From Streptomyces sp. NBC_00370 (lineage in GTDB: Bacteria; Actinomycetota; Actinomycetes; Streptomycetales; Streptomycetaceae), in NCBI RefSeq assembly GCF_036084755.1, contig NZ_CP107968.1:620001-684000 (forward strand): 64,000 nt of DNA. The letters are read 5' to 3'. Position numbers and translations under genes: made by a program. Positions 1 to 9,038 of the stretch are shown piece by piece; position 1 is the first letter of the stretch, and each line of letters starts with the position of its first letter. The notes beneath the pieces are model-generated. The model worked only from the letters and a program-made list of their open reading frames with translations, made no database searches and was not told where the DNA came from.

Positions 1-421
1 CGTACGGCTCCCCCTCGACGGCGCCCTTCGACACCTCACCGCGCAGGAACGCGTTGACGTCGTTGTCGAGGAACGCCGGTACGCCGAGGGCCGCTTCGAC
101 GGTCTCCGTGACCGGGAAGCCCGCCCAGCCGGTGAACGAGTCACTGGCGACGAGGACATGTCCCGTACTGGCGTCGACCACTCCCGCGGCGCCGACCCCG
201 ACCCCGCGCAGGTCGGACGGCACCCGGCCGAGAAGCATCCGCAGCGCGTCAAGTGCCGCGCCCACCATGGCTGTTCCGCCGTCGGCCGCCGGGGTCGCGA
301 CCTCCATGTGGTCGACGACGGCGAGTTCGTCCGTGCAGAGCACGACCTGGGTGGTGGTGCCTCCGATGTCGATCCCCGCGTACCTGGCGCGCACGGGTCG
401 GTGTATCTCCGTTCGGCTCAT
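1..421 (-). CDS. ROK-family sugar kinase, 3' end cut by the window
   Basis: The start lies at 421-419 and the gene runs off the left edge, so only about 140 N-terminal residues are visible. I translated it by hand. It has the ROK phosphate-binding motif DIGGTTT near residue 18 and a DNDVNA motif near residue 119, matching the DNDAN catalytic region of glucokinase and N-acetylsugar kinases. There is no helix-turn-helix before the ROK fold, which argues for a kinase rather than a repressor. Its ATG overlaps the stop codon of the upstream ABC ATPase gene in an ATGA arrangement, so it is probably the last visible member of the transporter operon. The zinc-binding part of the family lies outside the window. 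The substrate is not readable; a sugar or amino-sugar is inferred from the family. Confidence 0.85.
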   Translation of the reverse strand, partial: MSRTEIHRPVRARYAGIDIGGTTTQVVLCTDELAVVDHMEVATPAADGGTAMVGAALDALRMLLGRVPSDLRGVGVGAAGVVDASTGHVLVASDSFTGWAGFPVTETVEAALGVPAFLDNDVNAFLRGEVSKGAVEGEPY

Positions 422-2160
422 GCTTCGACGTCCGATCCGCCGTCAACTTCCGCTGTGACCGACGCGTCCGATCCGCCTGCGGCGAGCGCCGCCTGCCGGT
501 CGGCACGGCGCCGTCTTTGCAGAATCGGGTCCGGTACGGGCACGGCGGCGAGCAGCCGGCGGGTGTAGTCGGTCTCGGGGTGGCTGAGCGTCGCCTCGGT
601 GGCGCCCTCCTCCTCGATACGTCCTGCCCGCATGACGACGACGCGTTCGGAGAACTGCTGCACCACGGCGAGGTCGTGGGACACGAACAGGCAGGCGAAG
701 CCGAGTTCGTCCTTCAGCTCGGAGATCACTTCGAGCACGGTCTCCTGCACGCTGACGTCCAGGGCGCTGGTCGGCTCGTCGGCGACGAGCAGTCGCGGGG
801 CGAGCACGAGCGCCCTGGCGAGGCTCACCCGCTGGCGCTGTCCGCCGGACAGTTCACCGGGGGCCCGTCGCGCGAAGTCCCTGGGCAGGCGCACCCGTTC
901 AAGGATCTCGGCGACCAGGTCCCGGCGCTCCTTCGCCGACATGCCACGTCGGTGGACACGCAGTGGTTCGGCGATGCACTCGGCGACGCTCATCCGCGCG
1001 TCGAGCGAGGCGACGGGGTCCTGGAGGACCACACCGACACCGGACCGCAGGGCCCGGCGGGCGCGGGCCCTGGTCTTGGCGAGGTCGGTGCCGAACAGCG
1101 AGACCGTTCCGGCCGCGGGCTGGACGAGGCCGAGTGCGACACGGGCCACCGTCGACTTGCCGGAGCCCGACTCCCCCACGAGACCGACGGTCTCGCCGGG
1201 GTTGACCGCGAAGGACACGTCGTCGAGGGCGCGCACCGCGCCACGGCCGCGGCCGAACTGCACGGTCACGTCGCGCAGATCGACCACGGGGTCGGCGGAG
1301 GCGCGGCCTGTCCCGGTCTTCACCGGCTCCGCACCGCGCTCGGCGACGCTCAGCCGGGGTACGGCGGCGAGCAGCCGCTTGGTGTAGTCGTGGGTCGGGC
1401 GGAGCAGTACGTCCTCCACCGGTCCCGTCTCGACTATCTCGCCCTGGAGCATGACGGCCACCCGGTCGGCGAAGTCGGCGACGACGCCCATGTTGTGGGT
1501 GACCAGCAGCACGCCGGTGCCCGAGTCGACGGCGAGTTCGCGCAGCAGGTCGAGGATCTCGGCCTGCACGGTCACGTCGAGCGCCGTGGTCGGTTCGTCC
1601 GCGATCAGCAGGCTCGGACCGTTCGCGATGGCCATGGCGATGACGACGCGCTGCCGCTGTCCGCCGGAGAGCTGGAAGGGGAAGGCGGACGCCCGCTGTT
1701 CGGGGTCGGGGATGCCGACACGGCGCAGCAAGGAGACGGCTTCCTTCGCCGCGTCGGCGGCGGACAGGGAGCGGTGGTTGCGTACGACTTCGGCGATCTG
1801 TTTGCCGACGCGGGTGAGCGGGTCGAGTGCGGTCGCGGGCTCCTGGAAGACCATCGAGACCTTGCGGCCGCGCAGCTTGGCGAGGTCCGCTTCGGAGGCG
1901 GCGACGACATCGGTCGTACCGACCGATGCGCGGCCCGTGGCGCGGGCGTTGCCGGGCAGCAGTCCGATCGCGGCGAGCGCGACCGTCGACTTGCCCGAGC
2001 CGGACTCACCGACCAGCGCGAGCGTTTCGCCGGGCCGTACGTGCAGCGACACTCCGCGTACGGCGGGCACGTCGCCGTTCTCGGTGGTGAACGTGACGCC
2101 GAGGCCGTCGAGTTCGAGGATGGGCTCGGCGGTCACTGCGGTCGCTTCGGTGGCGGTCAT
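418..2160 (-). CDS. Dipeptide/oligopeptide ABC transporter, fused two-domain ATPase
   Basis: This 580-residue protein joins two complete ABC ATPase domains, like a DppD-DppF (or GsiA) fusion. It powers uptake through the two permeases encoded just upstream. Each half has a Walker A motif (GESGSGKST), an ABC signature (LSGGQRQRV) and a Walker B motif (ADEPTTALD in the first half, ADEPTSALD in the second). The C-terminal extension of each half resembles the oligopeptide-binding tail of this family. It overlaps the upstream permease gene and the downstream ROK kinase by four bases each, so translation is probably coupled. The peptide class of substrate is inferred from family membership and from the metallopeptidase across the divergent promoter. 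Confidence 0.95.
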   Translation of the reverse strand: MTATEATAVTAEPILELDGLGVTFTTENGDVPAVRGVSLHVRPGETLALVGESGSGKSTVALAAIGLLPGNARATGRASVGTTDVVAASEADLAKLRGRKVSMVFQEPATALDPLTRVGKQIAEVVRNHRSLSAADAAKEAVSLLRRVGIPDPEQRASAFPFQLSGGQRQRVVIAMAIANGPSLLIADEPTTALDVTVQAEILDLLRELAVDSGTGVLLVTHNMGVVADFADRVAVMLQGEIVETGPVEDVLLRPTHDYTKRLLAAVPRLSVAERGAEPVKTGTGRASADPVVDLRDVTVQFGRGRGAVRALDDVSFAVNPGETVGLVGESGSGKSTVARVALGLVQPAAGTVSLFGTDLAKTRARARRALRSGVGVVLQDPVASLDARMSVAECIAEPLRVHRRGMSAKERRDLVAEILERVRLPRDFARRAPGELSGGQRQRVSLARALVLAPRLLVADEPTSALDVSVQETVLEVISELKDELGFACLFVSHDLAVVQQFSERVVVMRAGRIEEEGATEATLSHPETDYTRRLLAAVPVPDPILQRRRRADRQAALAAGGSDASVTAEVDGGSDVEA

Positions 2161-3071
2161 CCGCGTCCCCTCACGTCGAATGCGTCACGGAGGCCGTCGC
2201 CGATGGCGTTGAAGGCGCACACGACCAGGATGATGGCGAGGCCGGGCGGCAGGATGAGCCACCAGCGCCCGGAGTAGGCGGCGTTGAGGCCTGCGGAGAG
2301 CATGCCGCCCCAGTCGGTCGCGGGTGGCTGGGCGCCGAGGCCGAGGTACGACACGTACGCGACGAGCAGGATCGCGTCGGCGACCTGGAAGGTCGCGGCG
2401 ACGACGATGGTCGAGATGGAGTTGGGCAGGATGTGGCGGCCGATCGCGCGGCTGTGGGTGCCGCCGATGGCGCGCAGGGTGAGCACGTAGTCGCGGCTCT
2501 TCAGGGTGAGGGTCTCCGCCCGGATGAGCCGGGAGGGGACGAGCCACGAGACCAGTCCGATGATGACGACGAGGCCCCAGACCCCCGGGTTGGAGATCGC
2601 GGAGATCACCAGGAGGATGAAGAGCGCGGGGATCGCGATGCCCGCGTCGACGATGCGCATCATGACGGCGTCGATCCAGCCGCCCGCGTACCCCGCGGTC
2701 GCGCCCCAGAGGGTGCCGATGACGGTCGCGAGCAGTCCGGACGCGAGGCCGACGATGAGTGACACCTTGCCGCCGAACATCAGCCGGCCGAACTCGTCGT
2801 GCCCCACGGCGTCGGTGCCGAACAGGTGCTTGCCGCTCGGGGAGAGGTTCACCTGGGAGAGCGTGGTGTGCGTCTGGTCCGTGGAGTACACGAGCGGTCC
2901 GACGAAGCAGAAGAGCACGAACAGGACGACGACGGCGAGCCCCACGACGGCGAGCCGGTTGCGGGCGAACCTGCGGGCGACGAGGCGCAGTCCGGTGGCG
3001 GGAGCGCCGGGACGTCCCTGGGCGGACGCCCGGGTGCCGGGGGCCTGGCCCGGCTGCAGTACGGCGCTCAT
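2157..3071 (-). CDS. Oligopeptide ABC transporter permease, DppC type
   Basis: A 304-residue inner-membrane permease. The start is the ATG at 3071, which overlaps the stop of the preceding permease in ATGA; longer readings of the frame run through that gene and are not credible. A hydrophobic segment near residues 38-60 (VVGLAVVVLFVLFCFVGPLV) is followed by the periplasmic loop LFGTDAVGHDEFGR, typical of DppC/OppC. Several membrane helices and the cytoplasmic EAA-type loop (RAIGGTHSRAIGRHILPN) follow, which contacts the ATPase. It pairs with the DppB-type permease at 3068-4027 to form the channel. Confidence 0.93.
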   Translation of the reverse strand: MSAVLQPGQAPGTRASAQGRPGAPATGLRLVARRFARNRLAVVGLAVVVLFVLFCFVGPLVYSTDQTHTTLSQVNLSPSGKHLFGTDAVGHDEFGRLMFGGKVSLIVGLASGLLATVIGTLWGATAGYAGGWIDAVMMRIVDAGIAIPALFILLVISAISNPGVWGLVVIIGLVSWLVPSRLIRAETLTLKSRDYVLTLRAIGGTHSRAIGRHILPNSISTIVVAATFQVADAILLVAYVSYLGLGAQPPATDWGGMLSAGLNAAYSGRWWLILPPGLAIILVVCAFNAIGDGLRDAFDVRGRG

Positions 3072-4027
3072 GCGCGACCTGCCTTCACTCGTGGATCGAT
3101 GATCCGCTGGACGACGTCGGCGAGGAGCGTGCCGACGACGGTCGCGAGCGCGATGACGAGGACGCAACCGAGCAGGACCGGATAGTCGGACGACTGGGCG
3201 GCGGACCAGAACAGCAGTCCCATGCCCGGGTAGTTGAAGAGCTGCTCCACCACCAGCGCACCGCCGAAGAGCACGGGTACGTAGTAGCCGAGCATCGCGA
3301 CGACGGACGTCAGCGAGTTGCGCAGGACGTGCCGGCGCAGCAGGGCCCCCTGCCGCGAACCGCCGGCCCTGGCGGTGCGTACGTAGTCCTCGGAGAGGTT
3401 CTCCAGGGTGGCGGCGCGCATGTACCTGCTGAACACGGCGACCATGGAGGCGGCGCCCGCCACGACCGGCAGGACGAGTCCCGCCGGGTCGGCGAACACC
3501 TGCCCGAGCGTGTCGCCTTGGGGTGCCTGGGCCGGGAACCAGTTCAGGACCTGGCTGAAGACCAGGACGAGCACGAGGCCGAGGAAGTACACCGGGGTCG
3601 AGTAGGCGATGAAGCTCAGTGTGGTGCCGATGTAGTCGACGGGCTTGTTGCGCCGGACGGCCTGCGCCATCCCGAGCGGGATCGCGAGGAGCAGTCCGAG
3701 GACGGCCGACAGCACGGTGAGCACGAGTGTCTTGGGCAGACGCTGTGCGATGAGCTGTGACACGGGCTCGTTGAGCGTGTACGACGTCCCGAGGTCCCCG
3801 CGCAGCAGCGTGCCGAGGTAGTAGACGTACTGCACGGGCAGCGGCTTGTCCAAGCCCTGTTGGTGGTTGAAGTCCGCGATCTGCTGCGCTGTCGCCTGCG
3901 GTCCCAGGATCCCGCGAGCGGGACCGCCCGGGAGCGCGTGCAGGAGGCAGAAGACCACCACCGTCACGATGAAGAGCACCACGACGGCCTGAAGGACTCG
4001 TCTGGTCAGGTACAGGAAGGTTGGCAT
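3068..4027 (-). CDS. Oligopeptide ABC transporter permease, DppB type
   Basis: A 319-residue membrane protein that opens with the DppB/OppB signature (YLTRRVLQAVVVLFIVTVVV) and a first transmembrane helix. A large external loop follows (FNHQQGLDKPLPVQYVYYLG), then further helices. The coupling loop RTARAGGSRQGALLRRHVLRN is the EAA motif region. It is the first of the two permease genes and lies 107 bases downstream of the binding-protein gene. It overlaps the next permease by four bases. Family assignment is firm; the transported peptide is unknown. Confidence 0.94.
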   Translation of the reverse strand: MPTFLYLTRRVLQAVVVLFIVTVVVFCLLHALPGGPARGILGPQATAQQIADFNHQQGLDKPLPVQYVYYLGTLLRGDLGTSYTLNEPVSQLIAQRLPKTLVLTVLSAVLGLLLAIPLGMAQAVRRNKPVDYIGTTLSFIAYSTPVYFLGLVLVLVFSQVLNWFPAQAPQGDTLGQVFADPAGLVLPVVAGAASMVAVFSRYMRAATLENLSEDYVRTARAGGSRQGALLRRHVLRNSLTSVVAMLGYYVPVLFGGALVVEQLFNYPGMGLLFWSAAQSSDYPVLLGCVLVIALATVVGTLLADVVQRIIDPRVKAGRA

Positions 4028-4080
4028 CTGGATTCCGGCCGGTTCGGATCAGTGGGGCGTACGGGTCGCGGCGGGGGCCG

Positions 4081-4113
4081 GGTGGTGTCCGGGCAGGTTC
4101 GCCCGGCAGCACC
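4081..4113 (-). terminator. Stem-loop between binding-protein and permease genes
   Basis: An interrupted stem: GGTG (4081-4084) can pair with CACC (4110-4113), and CCGGGC (4089-4094) with GCCCGG (4101-4106) around a six-base loop. Its place in the 107-base gap after the binding-protein gene fits an attenuator or mRNA-stability hairpin. Such a hairpin would make the binding protein more abundant than the membrane components. Confidence 0.4.
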
Positions 4114-4134
4114 CGCTCCCCCGCCGCGTGTTGA

Positions 4135-5946
4135 TCACTTGCCGGTCCACTTCCACTGTGCGGGGTGGAAGTTGGCCAGGGAGTCCTGCGAGAAGCCGCC
4201 GAGGCCGTTCTTGACCACGGAGATCTGGTAGTCGGGTTCGGGCAGCCAGATCACCGGCAGGTCCTTGGCGAGGGCCTCGCTGTACTGCTGCACGGCGTCG
4301 TTGGACGTCGAGGTCGTGGACGCGGTGATGAGCTTGTCCACGTCCGGGTTGGAGTAGTTGCCGAAGTTCGAGCCGCCCTTGGTCTGGAACAGCGAGTCAC
4401 CGGTCGGGAAGGCGTTGAAGTACCAGCTGCCCGCCGTACCGAAGAACGAGAGCTGCCACTTGCAGATCGACTGGTTCGCCGTGCACTGCGGGGTCTGCGA
4501 GAGGACCGAGTTGACCGGCGCGGTCTTGATCGAGAACTTGATCCCGGTCTTCGACAGCGACGACTGGACGGCGCTCATCATGTTGTCCGTGACCGGCGAG
4601 CCCGACTGCGAGAGCACCTGCATCTCGAACTTCGTCCCCTTGGTCACACCGGCGCCGCACTGCGCGGCGGAGCTGCCCGGCTGGGTACAGACCATCACAC
4701 CGCCCTGCTCGCTCCAGCCGTGCGCGGTCAGCAGCGCCTTGGCCTTCTCGGTCGAGAACGGGTACGGGTTGTCCTTCTGGACCTGCGAGACGAACTCGGA
4801 CTTCTGGGCCTGCGGGATCGGCCCGTAGCCGTTGACCGCCGTGCCGTTGAAGATGACCTTCGACAGGCTGGTCTGGTCGATCGACATCTGCACGGCCTGG
4901 CGTGCGTAGAGCTGCTTGAACACGGGCCCCATGGTGGGGTTGTTGAAGTTGTACGGCATGTACGTGATCGCCCACCCGGTCCACGGCTTCACCGCGTAGC
5001 CGTTGTTGGTGAACGAGTCCTTCTGGTCGAGGTCGCCGGCGTTGATGTATCCGTAGTCGACCGTCTTCGCGCGCAGCGCGTTCTTCTCCGCGTCCGTCGT
5101 GGTGAACGGGAGCAGGTTGACCGTCGCGATGTTCGCCTTCTCACCGCCGTCGTACTTCTTGTTCGCGGCGAGCACGACCTTGCCCGACGTCGCGAACGAC
5201 TTGACGGTGTACGGGCCGTCGACGACCTTCCACAGCGGGTCGGTCGCGTAGCCCGAGATGTTCTTCGCCGCCGTGTTGAGGAACGTCCACACCTGCTTGG
5301 CGCCCGCGGGCGTCTTGTCGGCGTCGGAGACGGCCGCGGACGCGCTCGTCTTGTCCCACGCGTGCTGCGGCAGGGGCTTGATGAGGCTCAGCTCGTTGGC
5401 CAGCATCCACTGGCTGTTGTAGGCGCGGTCGAACGTGATGGTGAAGTGGGTGGCGTCGACGGTCTTGAAGGACGTCCAGTTGTCGGGGGCCTTGCCCTCG
5501 TTGTAGTTGGCCCACTGCGCCTTGTTGGCCTTGATGACGTTGAACCAGAACTCGACGTCCCGCGAGGTGACCGGCTTGCCGTCGCTCCAGTGCCGGTTGC
5601 CGAGTGTCACATCGACACTCTTGCCGTCCTTGGCGAAGTCGGCGGCGGTGGCGAGCGACGCCTCCTTGTTCCAGGCGACGGTGCCCTTGGACCCGTCGTA
5701 CGCGACGAGCGGCTCCCAGAGCGCGGCCGCTATGGAGCCGTTGTTGGTGTTGAGGTGTGCCGCGGTGCCGATCGGCAGGATCCAGTTCGGTGTGAAGTTG
5801 GCGGGCAGCGCGTAGTTGATCGAGTCCGACGATGCGGACGCGGAACCGGTCGACCCACTGCACCCGGCGAGCAGCGCGCACGCCGAGGCGGCGGCGCCCG
5901 CTATGAGTGCCCATCGACGGCGTTCCGTCACGCGAGCAGGGAACAT
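4135..5946 (-). CDS. ABC transporter substrate-binding lipoprotein, SBP family 5
   Basis: A 603-residue extracellular peptide-binding lipoprotein. The N terminus has a basic region (ERRR), a hydrophobic stretch and the lipobox LLAGC with the lipidated Cys at about residue 29. The body shows the family-5 pattern, for example SDGKPVTSRDVEFWFNVIK and LYARQAVQMSIDQTSL. A GTG at about 5931 in the same frame is an alternative start that would keep the signal sequence. It is the first gene of the minus-strand transport operon and diverges from the ROK repressor gene, so shared control from the 5947-6249 region is likely. No individual ligand can be read from the sequence. Confidence 0.95.
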   Translation of the reverse strand: MFPARVTERRRWALIAGAAASACALLAGCSGSTGSASASSDSINYALPANFTPNWILPIGTAAHLNTNNGSIAAALWEPLVAYDGSKGTVAWNKEASLATAADFAKDGKSVDVTLGNRHWSDGKPVTSRDVEFWFNVIKANKAQWANYNEGKAPDNWTSFKTVDATHFTITFDRAYNSQWMLANELSLIKPLPQHAWDKTSASAAVSDADKTPAGAKQVWTFLNTAAKNISGYATDPLWKVVDGPYTVKSFATSGKVVLAANKKYDGGEKANIATVNLLPFTTTDAEKNALRAKTVDYGYINAGDLDQKDSFTNNGYAVKPWTGWAITYMPYNFNNPTMGPVFKQLYARQAVQMSIDQTSLSKVIFNGTAVNGYGPIPQAQKSEFVSQVQKDNPYPFSTEKAKALLTAHGWSEQGGVMVCTQPGSSAAQCGAGVTKGTKFEMQVLSQSGSPVTDNMMSAVQSSLSKTGIKFSIKTAPVNSVLSQTPQCTANQSICKWQLSFFGTAGSWYFNAFPTGDSLFQTKGGSNFGNYSNPDVDKLITASTTSTSNDAVQQYSEALAKDLPVIWLPEPDYQISVVKNGLGGFSQDSLANFHPAQWKWTGK

Positions 5947-6249
5947 GACTCTCCTGATGAAGTACGACCCGTTGCGTCCCGGCGGAAGGCGGGGAGACGT
6001 CGCGGTGGGCGCTTGGAAGAGCAGTCAAGGCCGCCTCGCCCGAAAAAACAAACGAACTTTCGTAAAAAGAAGGTTTCTTTTTTTCTGAAGAAAGCCCACG
6101 TCGGACCATTCACCCCTCACCCCGGGGTTCATTTTATCCGTAATTGGCAGGTAACGAGGCGGAACCCGGGCGGCCTTGACCTCTCGGCCGGACAGCGGCG
6201 CAGGCGTACTGTCATCGCCATCATCCCCGTTCCGGAAGTTAGTTCACCC
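5947..6249. promoter_or_regulatory. Divergent AT-rich control region with candidate ROK operator
   Basis: This 303-base gap separates the binding-protein gene from the ROK repressor gene. Its centre (about 6041-6094) is strikingly A/T-rich for this genome. It holds a perfect inverted repeat AAAAAGAA-GGT-TTCTTTTT at 6064-6082. Beside it is ACGAA-CT-TTCGT at 6052-6063, and an overlapping TTTCTT-N8-AAGAAA at 6074-6093. Stacked palindromes between a ROK regulator and the operon it faces are the expected place for its operator. I did not find a convincing -35/-10 pair for either gene. A GGAAG at 6234-6238 serves as the ribosome site for the start at 6250. Confidence 0.6.
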
Positions 6250-7494
6250 ATGTCTGACATAAGTGCACCGCACCGGAGCGGCGCCAGGGGTGTGCCCTCC
6301 CTCGCCTCGCGCGTCCTCGAACTCATCGCCTCCGGCCAGGCGGTGTCACGCACCGAGCTGGCGGAGCTCCTCGGCGTCGCTCCGTCGACGATCTCGCTCA
6401 CGGTCAGCCAGCTCGTCGAGCGCGGTCTGGTCGCCGAACAGGGCACCCGCGCGTCCGGCGGCGGCCGGCCCCGCAAGGTGCTGCGCGTGGGCGGTACCGA
6501 CGAGTACGCCGTCGCGGCCGACGTCGGCGGCCGGCACGCCCGGATCGGTGTCGTGCTGCCCGGCGGCGATCTGACCGATGTCTCGACCGTGCCCTTCGCC
6601 CTCGACGACGGCCCCGAAACGGCGCTGCCGCGGCTCGCCGAGACGCTCGAAGAGCTCGCCCAGGCCCGCGGCCGGGAGCGGCTGCGCGGCGTCGGACTGT
6701 CCCTGCCGGGCCCGGTCGACGTCGAGTCCAGGGCCGTCACCCTGCCCTCCCGGATGCCGGGGTGGAACAGGTTCCCCGTCGGCACCTGGCTGGAGGAGCG
6801 GTTCGGTGTGACGGCCGCCGTCGACAACGACGCCAACTGCATGGCCGTCGGCGAACACGCCGCGCGGCCCGGCAGACGCGGCCAGTCGATCATGGTGAAG
6901 ATCGGCTCGGCCATCGGCTGCGGCATCATCGTCGACGGGCGGCTCTACCGGGGCGCGACCGGCGCCGCCGGGGACATCACCCACGTACGCATCGACGCGG
7001 CGGGCGACATCCCGTGCTCGTGCGGCAACACCGGCTGCCTGGAGACCGTCGCGTCCGGAGCCGCGCTGGTGCGGGTCCTGCGGGAGAGCGGCGCCGCCAT
7101 CGGCTCGGTGGAGGACGTGGTGCGCCTCGCCTCCGACGCCGATCCCCAGGCGACACGCGCGGTCCGCCAGGCGGGCCGCCACCTCGGCCAGGTGCTCGCG
7201 GCGAACGTCAACTTCTTCAACCCCGACGCCGTGTATCTGGGCGGCATCCTCTCGACCCTCGAACCGCTGGTGGCCGCCGTGCGGAGCCAGCTGTACGAGG
7301 CCTGCCACCCGCTGGTGACCGAGCACCTCACGATCGAGCGCGCGAGTCTCGGCGCCGACGCCGGTCTCTTCGGCGCCGGCCAGTTCGCGCTCCAGCGCGC
7401 CGCCGCGCAGTCGGCCGACGCGGTCGCCGACACGGCGCCCCGCCCCGTACCGGCGCGCCGGAACCCCGCACCCACCGGAGACCTGACCTCATGA
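6250..7494 (+). CDS. ROK-family transcriptional repressor (NagC/XylR type)
   Basis: A 414-residue regulator. The start chosen is the ATG at 6250, with GGAAG 12-16 bases upstream; longer in-frame readings run antisense through the binding-protein gene. Residues of about 20-60 form a winged helix-turn-helix (SRTELAELLGVAPSTISLTV). The C-terminal ROK fold follows, with the DNDANC region and the zinc motif CSCGNTGCLE. It faces the peptide-transport operon and overlaps the metallopeptidase gene by four bases (ATGA). It most likely represses both transcripts until an inducer binds. The inducer is unknown; ROK regulators usually bind sugars or their phosphates, which fits the ROK kinase in the same locus. 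Confidence 0.92.
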   Translation: MSDISAPHRSGARGVPSLASRVLELIASGQAVSRTELAELLGVAPSTISLTVSQLVERGLVAEQGTRASGGGRPRKVLRVGGTDEYAVAADVGGRHARIGVVLPGGDLTDVSTVPFALDDGPETALPRLAETLEELAQARGRERLRGVGLSLPGPVDVESRAVTLPSRMPGWNRFPVGTWLEERFGVTAAVDNDANCMAVGEHAARPGRRGQSIMVKIGSAIGCGIIVDGRLYRGATGAAGDITHVRIDAAGDIPCSCGNTGCLETVASGAALVRVLRESGAAIGSVEDVVRLASDADPQATRAVRQAGRHLGQVLAANVNFFNPDAVYLGGILSTLEPLVAAVRSQLYEACHPLVTEHLTIERASLGADAGLFGAGQFALQRAAAQSADAVADTAPRPVPARRNPAPTGDLTS

Positions 7495-9038
7495 CAACCG
7501 CAGCAGGAGGAGCCGTGCAGCCGTCCCGCACGCCCGTCGCCCGTCCCGTCATCGCCATCGCGGGCCTCGGCATCGAATCGTCCACCTTCTCGCCCGCCAG
7601 GACCGAGGCCCCGGCCTTCCGCCCCGCCAGGGACGCCGACGTGATCGCGCGCTACCCCTTTCTCGCGCCGGGCGAGCCGCTGGCCGCCGCTGCGCAGTGG
7701 CACGGCGCGCTCGTCGGCAAGTCCCTGCCGGGCGGCCAGGTGACGGCGGGCGCTTTCGCCGAGCTGTCGGACGAGCTGATCGAGCGACTGGCGGCCATGC
7801 CGCACCTCGACGGCCTCTGGTACGACATCCACGGCGCCATGACGGTCGAGGGCATCGACGACGCCGAGGCCCTGCTGCTGCGCCGGATACGCGAGACGGT
7901 CGGCCCCGACGTCGTCGTCTCGACCTCGATGGATCTGCACGGCAACGTCTCACGGGAGCTGGCCCACCAGAGCGACCTCATCACCTGCTACCGGATGGCC
8001 CCGCACGAGGACCACATGGAGACGAAGGAGCGGGCCGCGCGCAACCTCGTGGACCTGCTCGTCTCCGGCGCGCCCCGGCCGGTCAAGGCCTGGGTCCCGG
8101 TGCCGGTGCTGCTCGCCGGCGAACAGACCTCGACCCGCGTCGAGCCGGCGAAGAGCGTCTACGCCGCCGTGGCAGACGTCGAGGCGGCGGACGGCGTCAT
8201 CGACGCGGCGATCTGGGTCGGCTACGCCTGGGCCGACGAGCCGCGCAACCGGGCCGCCGTCGTGGTGACGGGACCGTCGCAGGCCGCGGTGAGTGCGGGC
8301 GCCGAGCGGCTGGCCCGAGGGTTCTGGGAGAGCCGCCGCGGGTTCGCCTTCGTCGCGCCCACCGGGTCGCTCGACGCCTGCCTCGACGACGCGCTCGCCT
8401 CGGCGGACCGGCCCTACTTCATCAGCGACTCGGGTGACAACCCCACCGCGGGCGGTGCGGGCGACGTCACGTGGGGACTCCAGCACGTGCTCGCCAGGCC
8501 GGAGTTCCAGGACCCCGAAGGGCCCACCGTCATCTACGCCTCGGTGCCGGGCCCCGAAGCGGTCGCCACGGCGCGGAAGGCGGGCGTCGGCGCGACCGTC
8601 ACCGTCACGGCGGGCGCGGAGGTCGACGACCGGCACGCGGGACCGCTCACCATGACCGGCGTCGTGCACTCGATCCGGCAGGGCGACCCTGACGCGGAGA
8701 CCGAGGTCGTACTGCGGGTAGGCAGCGTGTTCGCGATCCTCACCACACTGCGAAAGCCGTACCACCACGAGCACGACTTCACCGATCTCGCGCTCGATCC
8801 GCGCGGCGCCGACATCGTGATCGTCAAGATCGGCTATCTCGAACCCGAGCTGTTCGACATGTCCGTGGGCTGGAAACTCGCGCTCACCCCGGGCGGCGTC
8901 GACCAGGACCTGCTGCGCCTCGGGCACCACCGGATCCGCCGCCCGATGTTCCCCTTCGACCCGGACATGGCGGAGCCGGACCTGACGGCCCGCATCATCG
9001 CGCCGTCGGACGAACCGCTCACGGGCGACGACGAGTGA
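7491..9038 (+). CDS. M81-family metallopeptidase (MlrC / microcystinase C-like)
   Basis: About 515 residues. The family signature is clear: GIESSTFSP near the N terminus, then WYDIHGAM, STSMDLHGN, a TCYRMAPHEDHMET segment and SDSGDNPTAGGAGD. The His and Asp residues in these motifs are the likely metal ligands. MlrC acts on linearised microcystin fragments, but most actinobacterial members have unknown peptide substrates. The ATG at 7491 overlaps the ROK repressor stop. A GTG at 7515 preceded by AGGAGG (7505-7510) is a good alternative start and would drop eight residues. It is co-transcribed with the repressor and faces a peptide importer, so degradation of an imported small peptide is the natural inference. 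No signal peptide is seen, so it should act in the cytoplasm. Confidence 0.9.
   Translation: MTTAAGGAVQPSRTPVARPVIAIAGLGIESSTFSPARTEAPAFRPARDADVIARYPFLAPGEPLAAAAQWHGALVGKSLPGGQVTAGAFAELSDELIERLAAMPHLDGLWYDIHGAMTVEGIDDAEALLLRRIRETVGPDVVVSTSMDLHGNVSRELAHQSDLITCYRMAPHEDHMETKERAARNLVDLLVSGAPRPVKAWVPVPVLLAGEQTSTRVEPAKSVYAAVADVEAADGVIDAAIWVGYAWADEPRNRAAVVVTGPSQAAVSAGAERLARGFWESRRGFAFVAPTGSLDACLDDALASADRPYFISDSGDNPTAGGAGDVTWGLQHVLARPEFQDPEGPTVIYASVPGPEAVATARKAGVGATVTVTAGAEVDDRHAGPLTMTGVVHSIRQGDPDAETEVVLRVGSVFAILTTLRKPYHHEHDFTDLALDPRGADIVIVKIGYLEPELFDMSVGWKLALTPGGVDQDLLRLGHHRIRRPMFPFDPDMAEPDLTARIIAPSDEPLTGDDE

Noticed and set aside
253..2277. A plus-strand frame of 674 codons opposite the ABC ATPase
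   Set aside because: The minus strand encodes two full sets of Walker and signature motifs; the plus frame is low-complexity.
2157..4112. A single fused 651-codon permease gene
   Set aside because: Only the part from 3071 encodes a DppC-type permease; the upstream part of that frame is a shadow of the DppB gene, and the two genes overlap in ATGA.
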